DNA of 64,000 nucleotides. Origin: Paludibacter jiangxiensis. GTDB taxonomy: Bacteria; Bacteroidota; Bacteroidia; Bacteroidales; Paludibacteraceae. Below are positions 19,168 to 27,341 of the stretch, piece after piece. The stretch covers positions 558,001 through 622,000 of the forward strand of contig NZ_BDCR01000003.1 of assembly GCF_001618385.1 (NCBI RefSeq). Reading direction: 5' to 3'. Positions within the stretch are counted from its first letter, which is position 1, and each line of letters opens with the position of its first letter. The notes beneath the pieces are model-generated. The model was not told the DNA's origin, made no database searches, and worked only from the letters and a program-made list of their open reading frames with translations. Made by a program: the position numbers and the translations under genes.

Positions 19168-19296
19168 TCAACTAGGACCAGTATACGTATCATATTCAGA
19201 GGACAAATAAGTTAATTTTGTCCCTGCCGTCTCCATCACATCCAGATCAATAATTTCGGGAGAGATCCATTCTTTTTTTTCTCTTTGTTCGTTCAT
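19168..19296 (-). CDS. Lasso-type precursor peptide (42 residues)
   Basis: This small gene at the head of the operon is absent from simple length-filtered gene calls. The leader has the motif W10-x-x-P13-x-I15-x-x-L18-x-V20-x-x-T23, the paeninodin-type form of the YxxP leader recognised by PqqD-like B1. It carries Thr23 at the position expected for the conserved Thr at -2. That places the core as GTKLTYLSSEYDTYTGPS (Gly25-Ser42). The first acidic residue is then Glu34 at core position 10 and the next is Asp36 at 12, outside the usual 7-9 ring. A Leu28 start (Thr26 at -2) would give Asp36 at position 9. The peptide ends in Ser42, a likely kinase target. It starts 42 bp after a candidate promoter box. 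Confidence 0.85.
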   Translation of the reverse strand: MNEQREKKEWISPEIIDLDVMETAGTKLTYLSSEYDTYTGPS

Positions 19297-19344
19297 AGTC
19301 GTAAAATTAAATTATTTTTACAATAAATAATCTTGTTGCAAATA

Positions 19345-19378
19345 CAAAATTATAAACAGTAAAGATAATTTTTTCAAA
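19345..19378 (-). promoter_or_regulatory. Candidate promoter of the lasso peptide operon
   Basis: On the minus strand a TTTG element (19375-19378) is followed after 22 bp by TAATTTTG (19345-19352), matching the Bacteroidota -33 TTTG / -7 TAnnTTTG pattern with a spacer one base longer than usual. Transcription would start about 40 bp before the precursor ATG. The region is very AT-rich, so a chance match is possible. Confidence 0.45.
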
Positions 19379-19476
19379 TAATATTGTCAATAGCCAGATT
19401 TTTTCATCACGTTAATTATTCATAAAGCAGACAAATCCAAAGTAGATTTATTTTTCCATTATATACTGCTTTATGC

Positions 19477-19516
19477 AAAAAGAAAGGACTCATCACTTAA
19501 AAAAGTAATGAGTCCT
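19477..19516 (-). terminator. Terminator of the tRNA-Glu gene
   Basis: On the minus strand AGGACTCATTAC pairs with GTGATGAGTCCT (one G-T pair) and is followed by TTCTTTTT. It directly follows the tRNA 3' end. The stem is palindromic, but the T-tract is on the minus-strand side. It separates tRNA transcription from the lasso operon promoter about 100 bp downstream. Confidence 0.75.
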
Positions 19517-19520
19517 CGTA

Positions 19521-19596
19521 TGGTAGCGGAGTCGGGAATCGAACCCGGGTCTCAACCGTGAGAGAGTTGCGTGCTGGGCCACTACACCACACCGCC
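19521..19596 (-). tRNA. tRNA-Glu (anticodon CUC), CCA encoded
   Basis: The cloverleaf can be drawn on the minus strand. Acceptor arms are GGCGGTG and CTCCGCT (one G-U pair and one U-U mismatch). The D-arm is GTGT/GCAC. The anticodon arm is CAACT-CTCTCAC-GGTTG with anticodon CTC. The T-arm is CCGGG-TTCGATT-CCCGA with a C-A mismatch at its base, followed by discriminator A and encoded CCA. U8, A14, the GG of the D-loop and TTCGATT are in place. The two mismatches are unusual but the rest is intact and a terminator follows, so I call it functional with some reserve. Confidence 0.85.
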
Positions 19597-19705
19597 ATTG
19601 ATTATACAATGCAAAGGTATAGTAGCTTCTTAAGTTTTACAACCTTTTTATTGTTAATTTTCGTACCAAAATCGGCAAATCTGTGGACTCTGCACTATAA
19701 ATTAT

Positions 19706-19738
19706 CTTGACGGTAATATATCTATTTTTGTATCTTTG
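19706..19738 (+). promoter_or_regulatory. Promoter of mfd
   Basis: A TTGA element at 19707-19710 is followed 20 bp later by TATCTTTG (19731-19738), an exact TAnnTTTG box. The box ends 8 bp before the mfd ATG at 19747, implying a very short or absent 5' leader. A second match, TATTTTTG (19723-19730), overlaps the spacer. Confidence 0.55.
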
Positions 19739-19746
19739 CATCACTT

Positions 19747-22700
19747 ATGGAACTGTCTGAATTTCTATCATATTATGCCGCTCATCCGCAGGTGGCAACG
19801 ATAGGGAAATGGCTCACATCAGGCAAACGCAATCTGCAAATCGGGGGATTACTCGGTTCTGCCCGCGCGCTTGTTGTGGCATCTCTCTATTTTAAACAAC
19901 CCTTCCACGCGTTGCTCGTGCTTGACGATGCGGAGGAAGCCGGTTACGCGTATCACGATCTGGTGCAACTTTTGGGTAACGATCCGGTCTATTTTATGCC
20001 GTCGTCGTATAAAACAGGAGTTAAATACGGCCAAGTCGACTCTGCTAACGAGATACTCCGTACGGAAGTACTCAACTTCGCTGCACGGAAAGAACCCGGC
20101 ATCATCGTAACCTACCCCGATGCTTTGATCGAAAAAGTCATTGCCAACAATGCTCTTAGCGATTGTACTCTCACATTGCATACAGGCGAACGGGTCAATA
20201 CCGATTTTGTAATCAGCATGCTCACCGAATACGGTTTTTCGCGAGTGGATTTTGTGTACGAACCGGGGCAATTCTCGGTACGCGGAAGCATTATCGACGT
20301 TTTTTCCTTTTCTTTCGAATATCCGTACCGTATCGATTTTTTCGGAGATGAAGTGGAAACCATCCGTACGTTCGACATCGAAACCCAGCTCTCCAAAGAA
20401 ACCAGAAACGAAGTTTCGATCGTTTCGGACTTGAAACAACAAGATTCACTGGAAAAAGTCTCTTTTCTGGAATTCATATCACCGGAGACAACGTTATTCT
20501 TTACCGACTTTCGCTTTACCAGCGGCCGCATCGGCGATTTGTACGACGACATGCTCATCAAAGCCAACGAAGCCAAACAGGGAATTCCCAATCTCGAAGC
20601 ATCTTTGATGACTTCAGAATTGTTTGTAGAGCAAGTTATCAATTTCAGAAAAGTAGAGATTGGTAGCAAAGCCACTTTTACCGACAACGAAAAAATTGAA
20701 TTCAGCACCTCGATACAACCGCTCTTCCATAAAAATTTTGATCTGGTAAGTCAAAGCTTCACACAATCGATAAAGGAGGGATACCGCATTTACATTCTGA
20801 GCGATAGCAAGAAACAAACTGACCGTATTGCCGGAATTTTCAACGATCGGGGGGATGAAATTAATTTTACGCCGGTACTGAAGACGCTGCACGAGGGTTT
20901 CGTCGATCACGATATGAAACTCTGCTGCTATACCGATCACCAGGTATTCGACCGGTATCACAAATATTCGCTTCGTTCCGACAGCGCTCGCGCCGGGAAA
21001 GTAGTGATGACGCTCAAAGAGCTCAACCAGCTCAATCAGGGTGACTACGTTGTTCACGTCGACCACGGCATCGGACGCTTTGCCGGTCTGTTCACGATGG
21101 ACGTTAACGGCAAAAAACAGGAGGTCATCAAGCTGGTATATAAAGATGACGATATTATTTTTGTCAGCATTCACGCCCTTCATCGTATTTCAAAATACAA
21201 GGGAAAAGAAGGCGAGCCTCCAAAGATCAATAAACTCGGTACCGGAGCGTGGGAACGCCTGAAAGAGAAAACAAAGAAAAAGGTAAAGGACATTGCCCGC
21301 GAGTTGATTCAGCTTTATGCTAAACGTCGGGCAGAAAAAGGTTTTCGCTATTCACCCGACAGTTACCTACAACACGAACTCGAAGCCTCGTTCCTTTACG
21401 AGGATACTCCAGACCAGAGCAAGGCAACGGCCGATATAAAGCAGGATATGGAGTCGGATTTGCCGATGGACCGGCTTGTTTGTGGTGACGTGGGGTTCGG
21501 GAAAACCGAAGTGGCCGTACGCGCAGCATTCAAAGCTGCAACTGACGGAAAACAGGTGGCCGTGCTGGTTCCTACCACCGTACTGGCTCTCCAGCATTAC
21601 CGTACCTTCAGCGAACGATTAAAAGACCTGCCTTGTACTGTCGATTACCTGAGCCGGGCACGTAATGCTGCCGACACAAAGGAATTATTGAGCCGATTGA
21701 AAGAGGGCAAAATCGATATTCTGATCGGCACGCACAAACTAATCGGCAAAAGCGTACATTTCAAAGATTTGGGATTGCTGATTGTCGACGAAGAACAGAA
21801 ATTCGGGGTTTCGGTAAAGGAAAAGCTTCGCCAGATCAAGGTAAATGTGGATACGATGACAATGACGGCAACGCCGATTCCGCGCACGTTACAATTTTCG
21901 CTGATGGGAGCCCGCGACCTTTCTATTATTAACACGCCCCCACCCAACCGCTACCCGGTGCAGACGTCGCTTTACGAATTCAACGAAGATGTAATCCGCG
22001 AGGCAATTACGTTCGAAATGGAGCGTAACGGTCAGGTATTCTTCATCAACAACCGCATCCACAACATCTACGAAATAGAAGCGTTGGTTAAACGCCTGAT
22101 CCCCGGAGTACGTGTAGTCGTCGGCCACGGACAGATGCCTCCCGAAAAGCTGGAGAAGATTATTCTGGACTTTGTCGATTATGAATACGATGTGATGATC
22201 GCGACCTCCATTCTCGAGTCAGGGATTGATATGCCAAACGTCAACACCATCATTATCAACAGTGCACATCAGTTTGGGTTGAGTGACCTCCACCAGTTGC
22301 GTGGTCGCGTGGGACGAACCAACCGTAAGGCTTTCTGTTATCTGATGACGCCACCGACCAATCTTATCACTCCCGAAGCGCGCCGCCGCCTGCAGGCCAT
22401 CGAAAATTTTGCCGATCTGGGCAGTGGTTTCAACATCGCCATGCAGGACCTCGATATCCGTGGAGCTGGCAACATGTTGGGTGCCGAACAGAGCGGTTTT
22501 ATTGCAGAGTTGGGCTACGAGACCTACCAAAAGATTCTGAACGAAGCTGTTCAGGAATTGAGAGACGAAGAGTTTGCCGATCTTTACCGCGAAGTGGAAG
22601 CCGAAAAAGGAGAGAAAACCATAGAATATGTTACCGATTGTCAGATTGAATCGGATTTTGAACTGATGTTCCCGGCTACCTACATCGAAAGCATACCCGA

Positions 22701-23088
22701 AAGGATGAACCTCTACCGTGAATTGGACAACATTACCAACGAACGCGATTTAACCGATTTCGAACAACGTCTGAACGACCGTTTCGGATCAATTCCTCAG
22801 GAAGGGTTGGAACTGATTCAGGTGGTACGACTTCGGTGGTTGGCAAAAGAATACGGTATCGAGAAATTGGTTTTGAAGAACGAAAAATGGATTGCCTACC
22901 TGGTTACCAATCCACAATCGCCTTATTATAAATCGAATAATTTCGGGAAGGTACTTAATTACATGGCCAAATATCCGCGTAAATGTCAGTTAAAAGAGAA
23001 CAAAGACAAACGTTCGGTAGTAATTACGCCGGTACGCAGCGTGATGGAGGCCTACAATGTGATGACCACCATTACTCAGGGAGATTAA
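19747..23088 (+). CDS. mfd: Transcription-repair coupling factor Mfd
   Basis: This 1113-residue translocase removes stalled RNA polymerase and recruits UvrA. The UvrB-homology module occupies about 1-330 (PGQFSVRGSIIDVF), and the CarD-like RNA-polymerase-interacting domain about 430-490 (GDYVVHVDHGIGRFAGL). The SF2 translocase core shows Walker A GDVGFGKTEVAVRAAF near residue 580, DEEQ near 680, TATPIPRTL, ATSILESGIDMPN and HQLRGRVGR. The C-terminal TRCF domain ends near 1110. Length and motif order are normal. It runs divergently from the tRNA and lasso operon, 150 bp from the tRNA 5' end. Confidence 0.98.
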   Translation: MELSEFLSYYAAHPQVATIGKWLTSGKRNLQIGGLLGSARALVVASLYFKQPFHALLVLDDAEEAGYAYHDLVQLLGNDPVYFMPSSYKTGVKYGQVDSANEILRTEVLNFAARKEPGIIVTYPDALIEKVIANNALSDCTLTLHTGERVNTDFVISMLTEYGFSRVDFVYEPGQFSVRGSIIDVFSFSFEYPYRIDFFGDEVETIRTFDIETQLSKETRNEVSIVSDLKQQDSLEKVSFLEFISPETTLFFTDFRFTSGRIGDLYDDMLIKANEAKQGIPNLEASLMTSELFVEQVINFRKVEIGSKATFTDNEKIEFSTSIQPLFHKNFDLVSQSFTQSIKEGYRIYILSDSKKQTDRIAGIFNDRGDEINFTPVLKTLHEGFVDHDMKLCCYTDHQVFDRYHKYSLRSDSARAGKVVMTLKELNQLNQGDYVVHVDHGIGRFAGLFTMDVNGKKQEVIKLVYKDDDIIFVSIHALHRISKYKGKEGEPPKINKLGTGAWERLKEKTKKKVKDIARELIQLYAKRRAEKGFRYSPDSYLQHELEASFLYEDTPDQSKATADIKQDMESDLPMDRLVCGDVGFGKTEVAVRAAFKAATDGKQVAVLVPTTVLALQHYRTFSERLKDLPCTVDYLSRARNAADTKELLSRLKEGKIDILIGTHKLIGKSVHFKDLGLLIVDEEQKFGVSVKEKLRQIKVNVDTMTMTATPIPRTLQFSLMGARDLSIINTPPPNRYPVQTSLYEFNEDVIREAITFEMERNGQVFFINNRIHNIYEIEALVKRLIPGVRVVVGHGQMPPEKLEKIILDFVDYEYDVMIATSILESGIDMPNVNTIIINSAHQFGLSDLHQLRGRVGRTNRKAFCYLMTPPTNLITPEARRRLQAIENFADLGSGFNIAMQDLDIRGAGNMLGAEQSGFIAELGYETYQKILNEAVQELRDEEFADLYREVEAEKGEKTIEYVTDCQIESDFELMFPATYIESIPERMNLYRELDNITNERDLTDFEQRLNDRFGSIPQEGLELIQVVRLRWLAKEYGIEKLVLKNEKWIAYLVTNPQSPYYKSNNFGKVLNYMAKYPRKCQLKENKDKRSVVITPVRSVMEAYNVMTTITQGD

Positions 23089-23111
23089 TTCTGTTTTGTT
23101 GGGATTGAGTG

Positions 23112-23119
23112 TATCTTTG
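23112..23119 (+). promoter_or_regulatory. -7 promoter box upstream of the glutathione peroxidase gene
   Basis: TATCTTTG matches TAnnTTTG exactly and lies 46 bp before the ATG at 23166. No well-spaced TTTG -33 element is seen. A CCGGT/ACCGG inverted repeat occurs in the leader. Transcription is probably independent of mfd, which ends only 77 bp upstream. Confidence 0.45.
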
Positions 23120-23165
23120 TAGTCCCGGTGTCACAAACCGGTTAACCATTTAATTTTAAAACAAT

Positions 23166-23720
23166 ATGAAAACAAGACATATTTCTATTCTTTTGCTCAT
23201 TGTTTTGAGCATAACCGGTGCGGTTCACGCGCAGTCCGCAAAGCCGATCTATCAGTTTTCGGTGACCGATCTGTACGGTAAGACCTTTGATTTTTCATCC
23301 CTCAAAGGAAAGAAAGTGATGATTGTAAACACCGCTTCCAAATGCGGACTGACACCCCAATACAAGCTTTTGGAGGCTCTGTATGAAAAATATAAAGACC
23401 AAAATTTTGTAATCGTAGGTTTTCCGGCCAACAATTTTGCAGGACAGGAGCCCGGCAGTAACAGCGAGATCGCCGAATTTTGTCAACAAAACTACGGAGT
23501 CACGTTTCCTATGATGGAAAAAATATCGGTGAAGGGCAACGATCAGCATCCTATTTACAAATACCTGACGACAAAGGCAGAAAACGGTTTTCAGGATTCG
23601 GAGGTACAGTGGAATTTTCAGAAATACCTGATTGATGCCAAGGGTTATCTGGTCAAAGTGATTCCGCCGCGAACCCTACCCGACAGCCCTGAAATCATCA
23701 GTTGGATAGAACAAAAATAG
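23166..23720 (+). CDS. Exported glutathione peroxidase family protein
   Basis: This 184-residue thiol peroxidase has a signal peptide (ILLLIVLSITGAVHAQ) and is probably periplasmic. Family motifs are intact: NTASKCGLT with the peroxidatic Cys (Cys rather than selenocysteine), GFPANNFAGQEPGS with the Gln, and VQWNFQKYLID with the Trp-Asn of the active site. Bacterial Cys-type members usually use thioredoxin rather than glutathione as reductant and reduce hydroperoxides. The next open frame begins inside its 3' end, but the preferred start of that gene follows the stop by 8 bp. Confidence 0.93.
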   Translation: MKTRHISILLLIVLSITGAVHAQSAKPIYQFSVTDLYGKTFDFSSLKGKKVMIVNTASKCGLTPQYKLLEALYEKYKDQNFVIVGFPANNFAGQEPGSNSEIAEFCQQNYGVTFPMMEKISVKGNDQHPIYKYLTTKAENGFQDSEVQWNFQKYLIDAKGYLVKVIPPRTLPDSPEIISWIEQK

Positions 23721-23728
23721 ACGAACGA

Positions 23729-24064
23729 ATGTCATCGGATAAGATAGAACGCGAAAAAGAGACAATTCATACAATGATCAGCATTTATTGCAAAGGGAAG
23801 CACAAACAGCCCGAACTTTGCGATGAATGCCGGTCATTGCTTTTATATGCCCAGCAACGTTTATCCAAATGCCACTTTGCTCCGAACAAACCGTTTTGCA
23901 AAAATTGCACGGTTCATTGCTATAAACCGGATAAACGTCAACAAATCCGCGAAGTAATGCGGTATGCCGGCCCTCGGATTTTTTTCTATTATCCGCTACT
24001 AACTTTGAAACATCTGGCACAAGGAATAAAAACCAATCTCAAACTCATTTTTCAACATGCATAG
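23729..24064 (+). CDS. YgbA-like nitrous oxide-stimulated promoter family protein
   Basis: This is a 111-residue cytosolic protein with conserved cysteines arranged as IYCKGKH...LCDECRSLL...KCHF...KPFCKNCTVHCYKP, the pattern of the family named after nitrous-oxide-stimulated expression (YgbA in enterobacteria). The Cys pattern suggests a metal or iron-sulfur site; the biochemical role is not known to me. The frame is open from 23702, but I take the ATG at 23729 because the upstream codons overlap the peroxidase gene and do not fit the family. It overlaps the next gene by 8 bp. Confidence 0.8.
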   Translation: MSSDKIEREKETIHTMISIYCKGKHKQPELCDECRSLLLYAQQRLSKCHFAPNKPFCKNCTVHCYKPDKRQQIREVMRYAGPRIFFYYPLLTLKHLAQGIKTNLKLIFQHA

Positions 24065-25064
24065 AGAGAAGATTCTGTTCGTTTACAAGGAACCGTCAAC
24101 TTTTGTAAAGACCGACAGGCAAATCCTTGCTGAAAAGTATGACATCACCGACTATTGTTTCCGTCCGGTAAGAGGTATTGGTAAAACCGCGTTGGAAATG
24201 GTGAAGCAGTTCTTCTTTCTGCTATTGATCGGATGGAAATTTGACAAAACCTATATCTGGTTTGCCGATTACCACTCTTTTCTACCAGTTTGGTTTGCCC
24301 GCTTGTTAGGAAAAAAGTCGTTTCTTGTCATTGGTGGTTACGATATTTGCCGTGAACGATCGCTTACTTACGGAGCTTTCTGCTCCAAATTTCGGGGATT
24401 CTTCACCGCTCAAAGCATCAAAAAAGCCACAGTCAACCTAACCGTCTCGCAATACGTCGGCCGGAAAGTCGGTTTTGTGTTTCCAAAAGTAAAGCACGAG
24501 ATGATTTACAACTGCATCAACATGCAGACGAACGAAAACACAAAGCAAAAAGAAAAACTGATTTTATGCGTTGCCCTGATCGAGTCGCAAAGGACGTTCC
24601 TGCGAAAAGGAATTGACACGTTTCTGGAACTTGCCGCCCACGTCCCCGATTACAGGCTGGTACTGATCGGTCCGAATAAGGCCGCCATGGCATTATTTCC
24701 GAAACCGTTACCTGAAAACGTATCTGTATTTGAACGCCTTCCGCACGCAGAACTCGCCTCTTACTTTGAAAAAGCTTCGTTTTATTGTCAGTTATCGCGG
24801 GTAGAAATCTTCGGCATTGCCATCGGAGAAGCTATGCTCAATTATTGCATTCCTTTGGTTACCAATGAAGGTGGAATGCCCGAAGTGATCGGCAAAACCG
24901 GAGTAATTGTTCCCCGAAACGCGCCGAAAATAGCAGAAGAAATCCGTCAACTTGAAGTTATGGAGACTACGGCACAACGAAAAGAGTGCCGCGACCGGAT
25001 TCTGGAACTTTTCAGTCTGGAACAGCGAACCAAGGCTTTATTGACGGCTATTGAAAAGTATTAA
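24057..25064 (+). CDS. Glycosyltransferase, GT4-like
   Basis: This 335-residue GT-B glycosyltransferase shows LILCVALIESQRTFLRKGID at the domain hinge, then VLIGP, and the C-terminal ExxGIAIGEAML...TNEGGMPEV nucleotide-sugar site typical of GT4. The N-terminal acceptor domain contains a Gly-rich IGGYDICRER segment. It is cytosolic, acting at the membrane. It runs convergently with the main polysaccharide block (2 bp from the stop of the next gene) and overlaps the YgbA-like gene. The sugar donor and acceptor cannot be told from sequence. Confidence 0.85.
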   Translation: MHREKILFVYKEPSTFVKTDRQILAEKYDITDYCFRPVRGIGKTALEMVKQFFFLLLIGWKFDKTYIWFADYHSFLPVWFARLLGKKSFLVIGGYDICRERSLTYGAFCSKFRGFFTAQSIKKATVNLTVSQYVGRKVGFVFPKVKHEMIYNCINMQTNENTKQKEKLILCVALIESQRTFLRKGIDTFLELAAHVPDYRLVLIGPNKAAMALFPKPLPENVSVFERLPHAELASYFEKASFYCQLSRVEIFGIAIGEAMLNYCIPLVTNEGGMPEVIGKTGVIVPRNAPKIAEEIRQLEVMETTAQRKECRDRILELFSLEQRTKALLTAIEKY

Positions 25065-25066
25065 AA

Positions 25067-26227
25067 TCACTTCGTTCCTGAAAGCTGCATAAAGAGCTCA
25101 TTCCAGTGATTCATAACATTTTTCATCGAAAAACGATCGCTGTTTATTTTTGCCTGAAGGCCCATTTGTTGACGCAAGGCATCGTTCGCCATCAGTAACG
25201 AAAGCTTTTCAACAAAAGTGTCGGCATCATCTTCCGTAACAAGAAAACCATCTTCACCGTCGCGAATCACATCGCGCGGGCCGCACTTGAAAGCATACGA
25301 AACAATCGGCAATCCGCAGGCAACGGCTTCCAACAGCACCATGGGTAAGCCTTCAAAGCGTGAGGTCATCACGTAAATGGAACTGCTGATATACTCTTCA
25401 AAAATATGAGGCGTAGGAGGTAATATCTCCACCGAGCTCCGATAAGACGAAGTTCTAATCCTGTCTATCAATTCATTGTCGACCACATCGCCCACTAGCG
25501 ACAATTTCCATTCCGGAAAATTGGGAGCTACCCGTTCCCAAATATCCAGTAACCGGTCAATTCCCTTGTCAAAAGAAATTCGTCCGATGGTGAGAATTCT
25601 TTTAGCGGAGTAATCAGCATGTTGTTCGGTAGTGAAAGGCAGCGGATTAGGCACTACCTCCACATTTGGTTTCTCGAGCCAAAATTGTTTATCTTCTTCC
25701 GTCAACACGATAAACCGGTCGTAATGAACCGGCAGGTGCGAGTCGTGACGCAGGCGGTAGAGGATACGCGCCCGTTGCAACCAACTTGTCGCTCTCCGAA
25801 ACTCAATTTTCGCCCTTGGTTTCAGGCAACGGTGCGATTCCAGAATTTTTTTGCTGCCGTCTTTTATCTTGTACAGAAACTCTTTTTCGTCACGCGACAT
25901 AGACACCACAATATCGGCTTTTTCAGTCATCAATATCTCTTCCAGCAAACGACGATGTTCACGAAGCTTTTTACGGTACAAAAAATAGCTCTTCAAAAAA
26001 TTCTTTTCCTGAGCCAGTTCCAGATAGTTGAGATCAAGCTCAATATGCCGTATTTTCGGAGAAAAAGGATAAAAAGAAGGTTGTCCTTTATGATCGGTAG
26101 TAAGAATAATCACTTCATGACCAAGCACATCGGCCATGTAATTAGCTTTCTGCACCACCACCCGCTCCATGCCTCCGCCTTTAGCAGCAGTTGTCGATAT
26201 TGTATAGATGATTTTCATTTTCTTCAA
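25067..26227 (-). CDS. Glycosyltransferase family 4 protein
   Basis: This 386-residue GT4 retaining glycosyltransferase has an N-terminal Gly-rich motif (STTAAKGGGMERVV), the hinge ILTIGRISFDKGIDRLLDIW, and the C-terminal TSRFEGLPMVLLEAVACGLPIV with the E-x7-E pair. It is the last gene of the minus-strand polysaccharide block, overlapping the preceding gene by 4 bp. It should add one sugar to an undecaprenyl-linked or similar glycan; specificity is unknown. Confidence 0.92.
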   Translation of the reverse strand: MKKMKIIYTISTTAAKGGGMERVVVQKANYMADVLGHEVIILTTDHKGQPSFYPFSPKIRHIELDLNYLELAQEKNFLKSYFLYRKKLREHRRLLEEILMTEKADIVVSMSRDEKEFLYKIKDGSKKILESHRCLKPRAKIEFRRATSWLQRARILYRLRHDSHLPVHYDRFIVLTEEDKQFWLEKPNVEVVPNPLPFTTEQHADYSAKRILTIGRISFDKGIDRLLDIWERVAPNFPEWKLSLVGDVVDNELIDRIRTSSYRSSVEILPPTPHIFEEYISSSIYVMTSRFEGLPMVLLEAVACGLPIVSYAFKCGPRDVIRDGEDGFLVTEDDADTFVEKLSLLMANDALRQQMGLQAKINSDRFSMKNVMNHWNELFMQLSGTK

Positions 26228-27327
26228 TTGAACAAACGACCGAATACCGCATCGAAACGACGGTTCCAGGTGTGATCGGACTCCGCCCTTTTGCGGGCAT
26301 TTTCTTTCATAGTGCGACGCAATGCCGCATTTTCGGGCTTCAGATAAAACGCCGCTTTTGAGACAAATTCTTCATCGCTGCGACACAAAACTATTTCCTT
26401 CCCATCTTCAAAATAGCCGGCCAGTTCTTCACGGTAGGGCGCAATTTGTAAGCCACCGCACATCGGTATTTCGAAAGTACGCAAGTGTATTTTATGCACC
26501 GGATTTTTCAGCACAAAGGTATTGCGCAATTCGGAAATTCCCAGCGACAACGCATGATTGGAATAAACCGCGTTCATCTGTTCAAAAGGTACGGAACGCT
26601 TCAGCTCCAGAAAATCATTACGATGGAGTTGCTTTTTTTCAGGAAACAGTTTATTCATCACCGTTCCGCAGGCCACCCGGCGACCGATGGCAAATGTTGA
26701 CAAATTAGCCAGCAGCTTCAGGGTATCTTTGTAGGTCAACGATTTTCCGGCACCACCTTTTCCATCGGCAAAAAAGCCATCGGAATACAACGTGCAGGGA
26801 ATCTGATGTTCGGTCAGCGAATTGACCCGAATCACCCGATCGTCATAAAGCGTACCAATAAATCCCACCGACAACATTTCCTCTCCAAAATCAGGTTTGA
26901 AAAGGTGAGGATTAGCCGCGTACGGTTGAAAAACAGAGTTGCATTTCCATCCGTCAAACAGGTATTGCGTCTCTCTGGAAGTGAGCCAAACCAAATCAAA
27001 ATAAGGCGCTATCTCCTTATGGATGAACGGAGCATGAAGATTATCAAAACAAATCAGCAAAGATGGAATGCCCAACGCTTTCACCTGCCGCATGGTTTCG
27101 GGATACAACAAGCGAGAAGGCACACAGTTCATGAACAAGTCGTAGGCTTTCCCTGCTTTTTGCAAAAATGGAATCAACTTTTCATTTGCCTCATCTGTCG
27201 ATTTAAAAGTCAACGGATTATACACCGTAACAGTATGCCCTGCCCTTTCTAATTCATCGAGCAGATGAAACCGCTGCCACTGTTGCATATACGCACTCGT
27301 TTCGGCAAAATAGTATAGAATATTCAT
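26224..27327 (-). CDS. CgeB-like glycosyltransferase family protein
   Basis: This 367-residue protein has a GT-B-like fold of the CgeB/DUF3880 type. The N-terminal half has FDNLHAPFIHKEIAPYFDLVW. The C-terminal half has VGFIGTLYDDRVIR, then NPVHKIHLRTFEIPMCGGLQI and YFEDGKEIVLC near the end, the hallmark pattern of this family. It overlaps the following GT4 gene by 4 bp. Its place in the polysaccharide locus supports a role in glycan synthesis. Confidence 0.82.
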   Translation of the reverse strand: MNILYYFAETSAYMQQWQRFHLLDELERAGHTVTVYNPLTFKSTDEANEKLIPFLQKAGKAYDLFMNCVPSRLLYPETMRQVKALGIPSLLICFDNLHAPFIHKEIAPYFDLVWLTSRETQYLFDGWKCNSVFQPYAANPHLFKPDFGEEMLSVGFIGTLYDDRVIRVNSLTEHQIPCTLYSDGFFADGKGGAGKSLTYKDTLKLLANLSTFAIGRRVACGTVMNKLFPEKKQLHRNDFLELKRSVPFEQMNAVYSNHALSLGISELRNTFVLKNPVHKIHLRTFEIPMCGGLQIAPYREELAGYFEDGKEIVLCRSDEEFVSKAAFYLKPENAALRRTMKENARKRAESDHTWNRRFDAVFGRLFN

Positions 27328-27341
27328 TGAATTGCTGCGAA

